A stretch of DNA of 64,000 bases from Chloroflexota bacterium (GCA_011523705.1 WTGC01000004.1:122633-186632), one strand, 5' to 3'. Shown: positions 8,272-17,988, counted from the stretch's first letter. Translations and numbers: made by a program. The notes: a model not told the origin generated them from the sequence alone.

Positions 8272-9978
8272 TTAGACAAATAGATCAACTGATTTGAACT
8301 GTTCGACATCCACCAATCCCACATCAGTGAGTTTCAGTTTGGGAATCACCTCCAGCCCCATAAAACTCATGACCATGAAGGGGTCGGGCATGGGGCTGCC
8401 CAGCGAATGCGCCGCGGCTGTCATCGCTTCGTAGTCGGCGCGCACTTTTTCGATCGGGTCTTCGCTCATCAAGCCGGCGACGGGCAAGGGCAAACGAGCC
8501 AAGACCGCTTCACCGTCGACAGCGGCCAAGCCGCCGCCCATTTCCACGATGGCGCTCACCGCGGTCCTCATGCTTTCATCATCGACGCCGATAACGGCGA
8601 GATTGTGGTGATCGTGCGCCACGGTGCCGGCGATTGCGCCGCGCTGCAAGCCAATTCCCTTGATGAAACCCAAGCCGGTATTGCCGCTGGCCTGATGACG
8701 CTCGATCATGGCGAACTTCAAGATATCGCGTTCGACATCGCTGACGGCGCAGCCATCCACGATCCTGGCGCTTTCGACCCGGTGCTCCGTATACACTTGA
8801 CCCAGCACCTTGCCGATGACGCGAATTTTCTCGCCCCGCGCCGGAATCGTGAAATCGAGCGAATCCCCCGCGATATTGACGCTGGCTGGCAAGTCTATAG
8901 CGCGGGCTTTTTTCCGCTCGCCGATCATGACGCCGTCTTCCGCCACCAGTTCGCCGCCGCGATACACCTGTTGCGCGCGGAATTCGTGTAGATCGGGCAC
9001 GACCAGCAGATCGGCATAGCGACCCGGCGTCAAGGCGCCATATTTGCGCAAGCCAAAGTGCCGGGCCGTGTTGTAGCTGCCCATGCGGATCGCCATGACG
9101 GGGTCGATGCCGGCGGCGATAGCCTGGCGCAACATGAAGTCGATGGAGCCTTCGTCGATGAGGTCGGCCGGGACGCGATCGTCGGTGCAGAAGCAGATGG
9201 CGCCGTGATTTTCGGGCGTGATAAGCGGAAGCAGCGGCAGCAGGTTGCGCGTGCCTGAGCCTTCCCGGACGAAAATGGTCAAACCCAGGCGCAATTTCTC
9301 GCGCGCTTCTTCCAGCGTCGTGCATTCGTGTTCGCTCTGGACGCCAGCCGCTACGTAGGCATTCAGCATTCTGCCTGTCATCGCCGGCGCGTGCCCATCC
9401 AATACCCGCTTTTTGAACAGGGTAATTTTATCCAGCATGCCTTCATCGCCCAGCGCCACGCCCGGATAATTCATCAACTCGGCCAAGCCAGGCACCCAAT
9501 CATGTTCCAGCAGCGGCGCAAGATCTGCCGCTTCCAGTTGCGCGCCAGAAGTTTCCATGTGCGTGGCTGGCACACAGCTCGAGGCCATGACAAACATATT
9601 GAGATAGCCGCCTTTGGCGCGTTCCAGCATATAATGGATGCCGGCGATGCCCAGGACATTGGCGATCTCGTGCGGGTCGGTGATGACACTGGTGACGCCG
9701 TGCGGCACGACAGCCCGCGCGAATTCCGGTGGCGTCACCAGGCTGCTTTCGATATGCACATGCGCGTCGATCAGCCCGGGCGTGACAAACGCGCAGCCCA
9801 GATCAACTTCTCGTTCGCCACTGTAGCCCTCGCCCAGAGCAACGACATGACGGTCATGAATGACGATATCGGTCGGATAAATCTCGCCGCTGATCACATT
9901 GACCAGGCGAGCATTGCGCAGGATCAAATCTGCCGGCACATCGGCGCGGGCCGCGGCCAGACGGTCAACAATAGACAT
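8272..9978 (-). CDS. ade: Adenine deaminase, 568 aa
   Basis: The N-terminal region has the amidohydrolase metal motif LIDAHVHIESSLV, then DPHEIANVLG, and the C-terminal domain contains the conserved PDPFMVMSFMGLEVIPKLKLTD typical of Ade. The length agrees with bacterial adenine deaminases (about 570-590 aa). It converts adenine to hypoxanthine and ammonia using a metal centre. I prefer the ATG at 9978 over the GTG at 9984 because GAGGAG sits five bases upstream of the ATG. It follows the guanine/8-oxoguanine-type deaminase gene by 42 bp, so both amino-purine deaminases are likely co-expressed and feed hypoxanthine/xanthine into the downstream route. Confidence 0.95.
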   Translation of the reverse strand: MSIVDRLAAARADVPADLILRNARLVNVISGEIYPTDIVIHDRHVVALGEGYSGEREVDLGCAFVTPGLIDAHVHIESSLVTPPEFARAVVPHGVTSVITDPHEIANVLGIAGIHYMLERAKGGYLNMFVMASSCVPATHMETSGAQLEAADLAPLLEHDWVPGLAELMNYPGVALGDEGMLDKITLFKKRVLDGHAPAMTGRMLNAYVAAGVQSEHECTTLEEAREKLRLGLTIFVREGSGTRNLLPLLPLITPENHGAICFCTDDRVPADLIDEGSIDFMLRQAIAAGIDPVMAIRMGSYNTARHFGLRKYGALTPGRYADLLVVPDLHEFRAQQVYRGGELVAEDGVMIGERKKARAIDLPASVNIAGDSLDFTIPARGEKIRVIGKVLGQVYTEHRVESARIVDGCAVSDVERDILKFAMIERHQASGNTGLGFIKGIGLQRGAIAGTVAHDHHNLAVIGVDDESMRTAVSAIVEMGGGLAAVDGEAVLARLPLPVAGLMSEDPIEKVRADYEAMTAAAHSLGSPMPDPFMVMSFMGLEVIPKLKLTDVGLVDVEQFKSVDLFV

Positions 9979-10020
9979 TGGCACTCCTCACAATTTCCGG
10001 CGCTGGATTAGGGAGTGGCA

Positions 10021-11376
10021 TCAAGTTTCACCCCGAATCAATTGTAGCGATATTCTATTGTGCTGCTCAATCAGAAGCGGCAGGTCGACGGTGAGCAATT
10101 TGCCGTCCTCCACCACGATATCTCCGTTGATGATCGACAGATCGACCGCCGACGGCTGACAGAAGACAAGCGCCGCGACCGGGTCGTGGGTGGCGCCGGC
10201 CATGCCCGCCCCATCCAGTCGAAAGGCAACGACATCGGCCGACATGCCCGGCGCGATCTGCCCAATATCGTCCCGCCCGAGCACAGCGGCGCCGCCGCGG
10301 GTCGCCACTTGAAGGGCTTCGCGGGCGGACAAAGCGGCCGGATCGCCCGAGGCGCGCGCCAATAGCAGGGCCTGCCTCGCTTCGCCTAAGAGATGACCAC
10401 TGTCGTTGGAGGCGGAGCCATCGACGCCCAAGCCCACCTTGACGCGCTTATCGAGCAACTTTCGAATGGGCGCGATGCCCGAGGCCAGCCGCATATTTGA
10501 CGACGGGCAGTGGCAGACGCCCGTGCCGGTTCGCCCGAAGAGAGCGATTTCATCCGTATTCAGTTTGACGCAATGCGCGTGCCAAACGTCATCGCCGATC
10601 CAGCCCATGTCTTCGGCGTAATCCCCGGGCCTCATGCCAAAGCGCTCAACGCTGTAAGCGACATCGGCATCGGTTTCCGCCAGGTGCGTATGCATTTGCA
10701 AGCCATAGGCTCTCGCAAGCGCCGCCGATTCGCGCATCAAATCCACCGTCACGCTGAATGGCGAGCAGGGCGCGACGACAATTTGCAGCATGGAATGCGG
10801 CGAGGGATCGTGCCAGGTCTCGATCAGGCGCTGCGTGTCGCGCAGGATATCGGGCTCGCGCTCGACCAGATGATCGGGCGGCAGGCCGCCGTGCCCCTCG
10901 CCCAGGCTCATGCTGCCGCGCGCCGCATGAAAGCGAATGCCCATGTCTTGCGCGGCGCGGATCTCGTCTTCCAGCCGCACATCATTGGGAAAGACATAGT
11001 GATGATCGCTGGCGGTTGTGCAGCCGGAAAGCAGCAATTCGGCCATTGCCAGCCGAGCGGCAGCATAGACATGTTCCGATCGCATCCGCGCCCAGCAAGG
11101 ATAACAAGCGCGCAGCCAGCCAAAGAGGTCTTCTTGCTGGCCCATCACCCGAGTCAGACTCTGAAACATATGGTGATGGGTATTGACCAAGCCCGGCAGC
11201 GCAACGTGATTGGAAAGGTCAATGACACGATCGGCTTTTTCCGGCGGCGCATCATCGGCCGCGCCGAGGCTCTCGATGATGCGGTCGCGAATCAGCAGCC
11301 AGCCGCCTTCCAATTCACGCCCATCATCATCAAATGTCGCCAGACAGCGAATGTTCTGCAAAAGAAGCGTCGACAT
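10021..11376 (-). CDS. 8-oxoguanine/guanine-type deaminase (TRZ/ATZ amidohydrolase), 451 aa
   Basis: The ATG at 11376 is chosen because GAAGGAG lies about ten bases upstream. Motifs are those of ATZ/TRZ deaminases: NTHHHMFQSL (metal His-x-His), HTHLAETDADV, HAHCVKLN and GVDGSASNDS, the last carrying the catalytic Asp. The segment FGWLRACYPCWARM after the metal motif and the overall layout match 8-oxoguanine deaminases, which also use guanine-like or isocytosine-like rings. It hydrolyses the exocyclic amino group, releasing ammonia. Neighbouring ade and the YgeW/YgeY set support a role in purine salvage or breakdown. The choice between guanine, 8-oxoguanine and related substrates is inference. 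Confidence 0.85.
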   Translation of the reverse strand: MSTLLLQNIRCLATFDDDGRELEGGWLLIRDRIIESLGAADDAPPEKADRVIDLSNHVALPGLVNTHHHMFQSLTRVMGQQEDLFGWLRACYPCWARMRSEHVYAAARLAMAELLLSGCTTASDHHYVFPNDVRLEDEIRAAQDMGIRFHAARGSMSLGEGHGGLPPDHLVEREPDILRDTQRLIETWHDPSPHSMLQIVVAPCSPFSVTVDLMRESAALARAYGLQMHTHLAETDADVAYSVERFGMRPGDYAEDMGWIGDDVWHAHCVKLNTDEIALFGRTGTGVCHCPSSNMRLASGIAPIRKLLDKRVKVGLGVDGSASNDSGHLLGEARQALLLARASGDPAALSAREALQVATRGGAAVLGRDDIGQIAPGMSADVVAFRLDGAGMAGATHDPVAALVFCQPSAVDLSIINGDIVVEDGKLLTVDLPLLIEQHNRISLQLIRGET

Positions 11377-11476
11377 CGGCCCGCGACTCCTTCGATCAAT
11401 GCCACTAATATAATACGCTGGCAAATGGGCTTCAAGATTCAGCTGGACAGGCGTCGGTCCTCGCCGGAGTCGCGGG

Positions 11477-12358
11477 TCAGGCTTCCAGGCTGCGGCGAGC
11501 CGCCTTCAACGTATTCGACAAGAGCATAGTGATGGTCATGGGACCGACGCCGCCGGGCACTTTGGTGATGTATCCGGCAACTGCACACGCCGATTCAAAT
11601 TCGACATCGCCGACATAACGATAGCCTTTTTCGCTATCGGGGTCGGGCAACGAATTGGAGCCAACGTCAATGACAATGGCGCCCGGCTTGATCCAATCGC
11701 CTTTGACATATTCGGCCCGCCCCACCGCCGCCACTACGATATCGGCGGCTCGGACTGTTCCGGGCAGGTCGCGCGTGCGGCTGTGGCAGATGGTGACCGT
11801 GGCGTTGGCCTTTGCCAGCATAAGCGCCACTGGCAGCCCGACGATATTGCTGCGGCCGATGACAACCGCCCGCAGCCCCTCGATGGCTTCGCCCGTTTCC
11901 GCGATTAACTGCATCACGCCAGTGGGCGTCGCCGGCGTGAATGTCGGCTCGCGCCCGCGCATGCCCAGGCGCCCGAGGTTCATCGGATGGATGCCATCGA
12001 CATCTTTGGCCAGGCTGATTTCGTTGAGCACAGCCTCCTCATTGATGTGATCGGGCAAGGGCAATTGCACCAAGATGCCGTGGATGCTTGGATCGGCGTT
12101 GTAGGCTCGCACCGCGTCCTCCACCTCAGCCTGCGTCGACGCGGCCGGCAAGATTCGTGCCTCCGAGCGCAAACCGGCTCGATCGCAGGCGCGGCGCTTC
12201 ATGCGCACATACATCGCCGAGGCCGGATCATCGCCGACCAGGACGACGCCCAAGCCCGGCGCCGCCCCTGATTTAGCCCGCAAGTCTTCGACCGCCCGCT
12301 TGATCTCGCCCTGAATGCGCTGAGCTACCGGACGTCCATCAATGATCTTGGCTGGCAT
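11477..12358 (-). CDS. folD: Bifunctional methylenetetrahydrofolate dehydrogenase/cyclohydrolase, 293 aa
   Basis: FolD motifs are clear: the catalytic Tyr-x3-Lys in AMYVRMKRRAC, VQLPLPDHINEEAVL, the Rossmann segment VVIGRSNIVGLPVALML, and the C-terminal GGVGPMTITMLLSNT. The enzyme oxidises 5,10-methylene-THF with NADP and hydrolyses methenyl-THF to 10-formyl-THF. Length fits the family. It is the first gene of the minus-strand run, about 100 bp upstream of the deaminase gene, and is divergent from the guanylate-kinase-like gene with a 164-bp shared upstream region. It may serve C1 metabolism generally, or take up formyl/formimino units released during purine breakdown; the latter is a guess from position. 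Confidence 0.95.
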   Translation of the reverse strand: MPAKIIDGRPVAQRIQGEIKRAVEDLRAKSGAAPGLGVVLVGDDPASAMYVRMKRRACDRAGLRSEARILPAASTQAEVEDAVRAYNADPSIHGILVQLPLPDHINEEAVLNEISLAKDVDGIHPMNLGRLGMRGREPTFTPATPTGVMQLIAETGEAIEGLRAVVIGRSNIVGLPVALMLAKANATVTICHSRTRDLPGTVRAADIVVAAVGRAEYVKGDWIKPGAIVIDVGSNSLPDPDSEKGYRYVGDVEFESACAVAGYITKVPGGVGPMTITMLLSNTLKAARRSLEA

Positions 12359-12522
12359 CGCAATTCCCTTCCGCTGTCACTTGAATCGCAGGCGAAGACT
12401 GGCTGAAAGCCGCGCCTTGCTGTTGTCGCCGCCGCTGAAGCTGGAGGCGGATGGATATGGAGATTGGGGCGCGCTCTTGTTACACTGGTCCTAGCCGACA
12501 ACTGCCTTGAGGATAGCACAGA

Positions 12523-13149
12523 GTGGCGCCAGCCGAGAATTTGCCGGGCATCATCTTCGTCATCATCGGACCGGGTGGCGCCGGCAAAAACGCCATCATG
12601 AAGGCGGTCATCGCCTCGACTCCGGCGCTGCAGCAACTGGCGACCGCCACCACGCGGCCCATGCGCGCGGATGAAAAGCAAGGGCGCGAGCATGTCTTTG
12701 TGAGCGCGCAACAATTTCACGAAATGATAAGCAACGATGAATTGCTGGAGCATCAGGAAGTGACGCCGGGCAAGCATTATGGCATCCCCCGCCAGACTGT
12801 CTTGGAAGTCCTGACCGCTGGGGCTGCGCGCATCGCCGATATTGAAGTCCTTGGCGCCATTGAGCTCGCCACCGCTTATCCGCAAAACGTCGTCCAGATC
12901 TTCGTCACCGTGCCGGGCGCCGATATCGCCAATCAAATGGCGCTGCTGGAAGCGCGGATGCGCTCGAGAGCCGATAAGGCGACCGACATTGAACAGCGGC
13001 TCGAACGCGCGCGGGCGCTGGAATTGCCCTATCAATCGCGTTGCGATTACGTCGTTGTGAATGACGATTTGGCGCAGGCAATTGAGGCGACGGCCGCCAT
13101 CATCCGCCGCGAAATGGCCGAACGGCAAATGCAGGAAGTGAATCCATGA
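12523..13149 (+). CDS. Guanylate-kinase-like protein with altered P-loop, 208 aa
   Basis: The start is GTG at 12523, with GAGGATAG upstream. The P-loop is GPGGAGKN (about residues 16-23): Asn replaces the Ser/Thr that normally follows the lysine. The guanylate-binding region is otherwise recognisable: TRPMRADEKQGREHVFVS, then LLEHQEV and YGIPRQTV, as in Gmk. Guanylate kinase phosphorylates GMP to GDP. A lid-like arginine-rich segment (RMRSRADKATDIEQRLERA) is present. The stop overlaps the start of the ygfZ-like gene by 4 bp. It is either a divergent Gmk or a paralogue with modified phosphate chemistry; another gmk elsewhere in the genome would settle this. Confidence 0.75.
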   Translation: MAPAENLPGIIFVIIGPGGAGKNAIMKAVIASTPALQQLATATTRPMRADEKQGREHVFVSAQQFHEMISNDELLEHQEVTPGKHYGIPRQTVLEVLTAGAARIADIEVLGAIELATAYPQNVVQIFVTVPGADIANQMALLEARMRSRADKATDIEQRLERARALELPYQSRCDYVVVNDDLAQAIEATAAIIRREMAERQMQEVNP

Positions 13150-14234
13150 ACGACCTCGCGCAACACCATCTTGCGCTGGGAGCGCGCCTGGCGCCTGATG
13201 GAATCCCGCTCGATTACGGCGACCTGGCGGCGGAATATGCGGCCGCGGACCAGGGCGCGATCCTGCTCGATCGCTCGCATGAGGGCCGTATCTTGCTGCA
13301 GGGACGCGACCGGCTTGAGCTGGTCAACCGCATGTCAACCAATGACGTGAGCCGCCTCGAAATCAATGAGGGCAAGCCGACCGTATTCGTGAACGCCAAT
13401 GCGCGCATCCTGTTTCGCGTGGTCTGCTACAACTTGCCGCGAGGCTTGCTGCTGATCAGTGAGCCGGGCCAGGGCGATGCGTTGGCGAGTTTTCTGCAGC
13501 GCAGCATCTTCTTCGGCGATCAGGTCGCCGTCAAGGACATCAGCGCCGAGACGGCTCACTTCGCCCTGCATGGAGTGGCTGCCGACACGGTAATCGAATC
13601 GCTGGCGCCGGCGGCGCGGTCCATTCCGGCGCTGGGCGTCGTTGAAGTCGAAAGCGATGTCGGCAATCTGATCATCGCCCGGCGAAAATCCATCTGCGGC
13701 GCACATTGGATTGTGATCGCCGACCACGTTGCGGGCGCGCATGTGCACCACCTGCTGCTGCAATGCGGAGGGGCTGCCGGTCTGATCGCAGCCGGTTCTT
13801 TAACCTTCAATTGCTTGCGCATACGCAGCGGCAGGCCCGCTGGTCTGGAGCTGTCGACCGATTATATTCCGCTGGAAGTGGGACTCTGGGACGAGATCAG
13901 CTTCAGCAAGGGCTGTTATACCGGGCAAGAAATCATCGCGCGCATGGAGAGCCGGGGGCGCTTGGCAAAGACGCTGGTCAAGGTGGCGCTATCTTCCATG
14001 GTTCCCGCGCCGGCGCCGATTTACGCGCTGGGCAAGGCAGCAGGTACTTTAACGAGCAGCGTTCAAGCCCCCGACGGCCGAATCCATGCTGTGGGGGTGC
14101 TCAGAATCGGCAGCGCGCAGCCCGGCACAGAACTAACCGTAGGTAAAGATGGACGGGCGGCCAAGGTCGCCGACTATGCCGGGGCGCAACCGCCATTCGT
14201 CCTACAGGAAGAGACAATAACGCCAGGCACATGA
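13146..14234 (+). CDS. ygfZ: Folate-binding protein YgfZ/GcvT-like, 362 aa
   Basis: The diagnostic YgfZ motif KGCYTGQEIIARM occurs near residue 254 (K-G-C-x-x-G-Q-E), together with an aminomethyltransferase-like N-terminal domain containing LVNRMSTNDV. YgfZ/IbaG-type proteins bind folate and assist assembly or repair of certain iron-sulfur enzymes; they lack the glycine-cleavage partner lipoyl machinery. Length is in the usual range. It overlaps the upstream guanylate-kinase-like gene by 4 bp (coupled translation) and converges on the FtsB-like gene with a 39-bp gap. An iron-sulfur maintenance role is inferred from the family. Confidence 0.88.
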   Translation: MNDLAQHHLALGARLAPDGIPLDYGDLAAEYAAADQGAILLDRSHEGRILLQGRDRLELVNRMSTNDVSRLEINEGKPTVFVNANARILFRVVCYNLPRGLLLISEPGQGDALASFLQRSIFFGDQVAVKDISAETAHFALHGVAADTVIESLAPAARSIPALGVVEVESDVGNLIIARRKSICGAHWIVIADHVAGAHVHHLLLQCGGAAGLIAAGSLTFNCLRIRSGRPAGLELSTDYIPLEVGLWDEISFSKGCYTGQEIIARMESRGRLAKTLVKVALSSMVPAPAPIYALGKAAGTLTSSVQAPDGRIHAVGVLRIGSAQPGTELTVGKDGRAAKVADYAGAQPPFVLQEETITPGT

Positions 14235-14273
14235 CGCTTAGCGCGTAGCGATTCTGTGGCGCGGACGCTTGAT

Positions 14274-14720
14274 TCAGTTGAATTTGGGCGGCTCGCCATC
14301 AAAAAACAGCGCCCACCACAGCTTCCAATTCGCAGGTTCGGGCGCGGTCGTCTGGAATTCGACCAAGGGCGCGGTCGATCGCGCGGTCGACCTCGGTATG
14401 CCGCTGCTCTTGGGCATGATCAGGACTTCGCCGTCACGGATCATTTTGCCTTCGTCGCGGGCCCAATACTCGACGTAGGCATCGCTCTTGACATAGGCGA
14501 GCTCTTCAATCAAGTCCCGCTGCTCTTCTAGCAAGGCTTCAATTTCGGCGGCGAAACGTGCGTGTATTCTGCCTAAATCGCGGTCCAGCTTGATGCGCCC
14601 GCTGAAGTTCAGCGTGAGCACCAAACCAAAAGCCAGCACGACAGCCAGCGTCACCTGTATGCTGGTCAAGCCCTGTCCTGCGGCGCGCCGGTTGAGGGCG
14701 CTCGATTGCGTGCCGCCCAT
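14274..14720 (-). CDS. FtsB/DivIC-like septum-formation protein, 148 aa
   Basis: The protein has one membrane helix (about residues 21-40, IQVTLAVVLAFGLVLTLNF) followed by a coiled coil (about 45-78) and a segment around YVKSDAYVEYWARDEGKMIRDGE. This arrangement is that of FtsB/DivIC proteins, bitopic divisome components that bridge early and late division proteins. I use the ATG at 14720, preceded by GGAAGGCGG; the ATG at 14735 is also possible. A much longer frame exists upstream but it reads through the tRNA-Leu gene, so it is rejected. The C-terminal 40 residues are not part of the usual core. Confidence 0.75.
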   Translation of the reverse strand: MGGTQSSALNRRAAGQGLTSIQVTLAVVLAFGLVLTLNFSGRIKLDRDLGRIHARFAAEIEALLEEQRDLIEELAYVKSDAYVEYWARDEGKMIRDGEVLIMPKSSGIPRSTARSTAPLVEFQTTAPEPANWKLWWALFFDGEPPKFN

Positions 14721-14920
14721 TCCGCCTTCCGCCATTTGCAACCTGCAATTCTGAATTCCGCCTGACAACAATGATATTAGAGCGACGGAAATACGCCAGC
14801 GCAGGCGGCGCGGATTTCTCTTCGTCGGTGTTGGTGACGGCGCTTGAGAAGAAGAGGGTGCTGGGCACAGGCTGCGGGCGAGCACGGTCTGACAATCAAA
14901 ATTTCGGAATGCCACAAGAA

Positions 14921-14947
14921 AGACAAAACCCGGCCATTTGACCGGGT
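14921..14947 (-). terminator. Rho-independent terminator of tRNA-Leu
   Basis: Read on the minus strand, a 6-bp stem ACCCGG/CCGGGT (14928-14933 with 14942-14947) with an 8-nt loop is followed by TTTTGTCTTT. It begins about 9 bp after the 3' end of the tRNA. Confidence 0.85.
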
Positions 14948-14955
14948 GTAATCGT

Positions 14956-15039
14956 TGCCGAAGGTGGGAGTCGAACCCACACTCCCCGAAGAGAACTACG
15001 CCCTGAACGTAGCGCGTCTGCCAATTCCGCCACTTCGGC
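14956..15039 (-). tRNA. tRNA-Leu (anticodon CAG)
   Basis: On the minus strand the gene begins GCCGAAGTGGCGGAATTGG and ends CTTCGGCA. The 7-bp acceptor GCCGAAG/CTTCGGC, the T-arm GGTTCGACTCC, a class II long variable arm and the anticodon stem-loop CTACG-TTCAGGG-CGTAG are all present. The loop gives anticodon CAG, reading CUG leucine codons. The length of 84 nt fits tRNA-Leu. CCA is not encoded. Confidence 0.97.
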
Positions 15040-15125
15040 GCCTCAGCAGCCTGAAGTATAGCGGCTGAGGGCGGCTTGTCAATACGCTGCTTGCGCGAGA
15101 TTTGCTGTCCGGTCACTGTTTCGCG

Positions 15126-15134
15126 TGATACAAT
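15126..15134 (+). promoter_or_regulatory. Extended -10 promoter for the SH3/serine-hydrolase gene
   Basis: TGATACAAT forms an extended -10 element (TG-N-TACAAT, hexamer 15129-15134). No good -35 is seen at 17 bp. The same element TGATACAAT occurs before the lipoprotein gene at 19519. A transcript from here would have a leader of about 40 nt to the start at 15181. Confidence 0.5.
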
Positions 15135-15180
15135 GCAGCGCGTTTTCATGTGGCAAGGATAAGTAACGGGAGACCTCAGG

Positions 15181-16929
15181 CTGAAAGACAAGGCTCCGCC
15201 GCGAATTGACCCGCAAGACTCGCGAATTCCTTGGCTGCGTTCCTGCGTTCCGGCTCTGATCATCACGGCCGCCCTTCTGGTCGCCGGCTGGGGCGCGCAG
15301 GCGCAGCGTCAAAACTTCGGCGTATACGCGCAGGCGATCGGGCAAGCCAATCTTCGCGCCGACGACAATATCGAGGCGCGGCTCGTCGGCGAAATCCGAA
15401 GCGGCGTCAGCTATCCCGTGCTCGGTCGCAGTCAGCTCTACCCCTGGCTGTTATTAGGCGAAAGCGAGACGGATCAGCCCTTGGGCTGGGTATTCGAGAC
15501 GCTGGTCGTTGTGAGCGGGGATATCCATCGCGTCCCCTTCAGCGATCTGATAATGGGCGAATCAGCGCCGCCCACGCCTTTGATGACGAGCGCCAGCCCG
15601 GCGCCAGCCGCCACAACAAAGAGCGCCGCGCCAACGCCGACGCCGACGATTGGCGTCTTTGGCGTCAGCGGCACGGTTTCGGGCGAGGTGAATATTCGCT
15701 ACGGACCCGGCGTCGAATACCCCCGAGCTGGCGTGGCGTATTCGGGCGATCGCTTTGAAGTGACCGGTTATCACACGATATATCCCTGGGTGCGGATACG
15801 CTATCCGGAAGCGGCCGGCGGGCAAGCCTGGATGGCCAGCGATCTGCTGGAGATCAGCGGGAATATCTTCAACACGGTCGCGATCTCGCAGACGCGCTTC
15901 AGCTTGCCGCCTTTCACGCCGACGCCGGCGGCTGTTCAAGCCAGCGGCATCAACGGGGAACGAGCGCTGCCGCTGGGCGGCGATTTGCAGATTCTTGCCG
16001 ACGAGCTGTGGAATCTGCTATTGCAGAATGACTTTGATCCGCAGACGAGCCGCTTCGGCGCGCTATTCTTCATGGACCTGGCCAGCGGCGAAGCCTTCAG
16101 CTTCGGCGACGAAATCGCTTTCAGCGGCACAAGCCTGAACAAGGTCGCCATTCTCGTCAAGCTCTATCAAAAGCTTGACGCCCCGCCGTCAATCGAGACA
16201 GCCACCGATATTCTCAACACGATGATTTGCAGCGAAAACGCGGCCACCAATCGTCTGCTGAGCATCATCGGCGACGGCAACGCCTACGTCGGCGCGGACG
16301 CGGTCACCAAGCTTTACCAGGAGCTGGGCTTGACGCGGTCATTCTTGATCGCGCCCTTCACGACGATTGGCACGCCGGAACCGCCCCCGCGCCCGCTGGT
16401 ATTTCCCGAAACGGCGGCTGATCAGGTCCGCGCCTTGCCCGATTTATCGAATCAGTTGACTGTTGTCGAAATTGGCTCTCTGCTCGCCAATCTCTACCAA
16501 TGCGCTTACGGCGAGGGCGGCGCGCTTGTGGATAGTTTCGGCGAGACAATCGAAGCGCGCGAATGCCGGCAGATGCTGCACGTGATGAGCAACAATACCG
16601 TCGATGCCCTCTTGAAATCGGGCGTGCCCGCCGATACACGCGTGGCGCATAAGCATGGCTGGATACCCGATACGCATGGCAATGCCGCCCTGTTCTTCAC
16701 GCCCGGCGGCGATTATGTCATCGCGATGATGCTATTCCAGCCAGAGTGGTTGAACTTCCAGGAGTCGCTGCCGCTTTTCGCCGAGGTATCGCGCCGCGTC
16801 TATAACCACGTCAATCCGGAGCAGCCGCAGGCATCGGGCCGCGAATGGGATATACCCGATGCCAACAGCTGCAACTACTTTGGCAGCCCGCTGGTCGTCG
16901 ATCTCCTGCAAAGTCACTGGGATGAATGA
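15181..16929 (+). CDS. Membrane-anchored SH3-domain protein with beta-lactamase-like serine hydrolase domain, 582 aa; probable CTG start
   Basis: The reading frame is open from 15163, after a stop at 15160-15162. The only initiator consistent with a ribosome site is CTG at 15181, eight bases after GGGAG; the first ATG/GTG in frame is the GTG at 15418, which would delete the membrane anchor and half a domain. Domains: hydrophobic anchor about 23-40, SH3-like about 42-115, Ala/Pro/Thr linker about 125-160, second SH3-like about 163-228 (NIRYGPG), then a class A beta-lactamase-like domain with SLNK (S318, K321), SEN (351-353) and KHG (491-493). This suggests an extracytoplasmic, cell-wall-associated serine hydrolase. 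Antibiotic resistance is not implied. Confidence 0.82.
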   Translation: MKDKAPPRIDPQDSRIPWLRSCVPALIITAALLVAGWGAQAQRQNFGVYAQAIGQANLRADDNIEARLVGEIRSGVSYPVLGRSQLYPWLLLGESETDQPLGWVFETLVVVSGDIHRVPFSDLIMGESAPPTPLMTSASPAPAATTKSAAPTPTPTIGVFGVSGTVSGEVNIRYGPGVEYPRAGVAYSGDRFEVTGYHTIYPWVRIRYPEAAGGQAWMASDLLEISGNIFNTVAISQTRFSLPPFTPTPAAVQASGINGERALPLGGDLQILADELWNLLLQNDFDPQTSRFGALFFMDLASGEAFSFGDEIAFSGTSLNKVAILVKLYQKLDAPPSIETATDILNTMICSENAATNRLLSIIGDGNAYVGADAVTKLYQELGLTRSFLIAPFTTIGTPEPPPRPLVFPETAADQVRALPDLSNQLTVVEIGSLLANLYQCAYGEGGALVDSFGETIEARECRQMLHVMSNNTVDALLKSGVPADTRVAHKHGWIPDTHGNAALFFTPGGDYVIAMMLFQPEWLNFQESLPLFAEVSRRVYNHVNPEQPQASGREWDIPDANSCNYFGSPLVVDLLQSHWDE

Positions 16930-16947
16930 GAGTGCGGCACGCGCCCA

Positions 16948-17988
<1,041 letters not shown>

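Noticed and set aside
10510-11529. 339-codon plus-strand frame opposite the deaminase gene
   Set aside because: It is antisense to the HTHHH/HTHLAET amidohydrolase and has no motif of its own.
12325-13128. 267-codon minus-strand frame opposite the guanylate-kinase-like gene
   Set aside because: It is antisense to a gene with clear nucleotide-kinase motifs and shows no recognisable domain; high-GC codon bias produces such mirror frames.
14721-15266. Long minus-strand extension of the FtsB-like gene
   Set aside because: It reads straight through tRNA-Leu and its terminator; the ATG at 14720 has a ribosome site and gives a normal protein.
15181-16929. Antibiotic-resistance beta-lactamase
   Set aside because: The SxxK, SxN and KxG motifs are shared with many wall-associated serine hydrolases; the two SH3-like domains and membrane anchor point to a cell-wall role.
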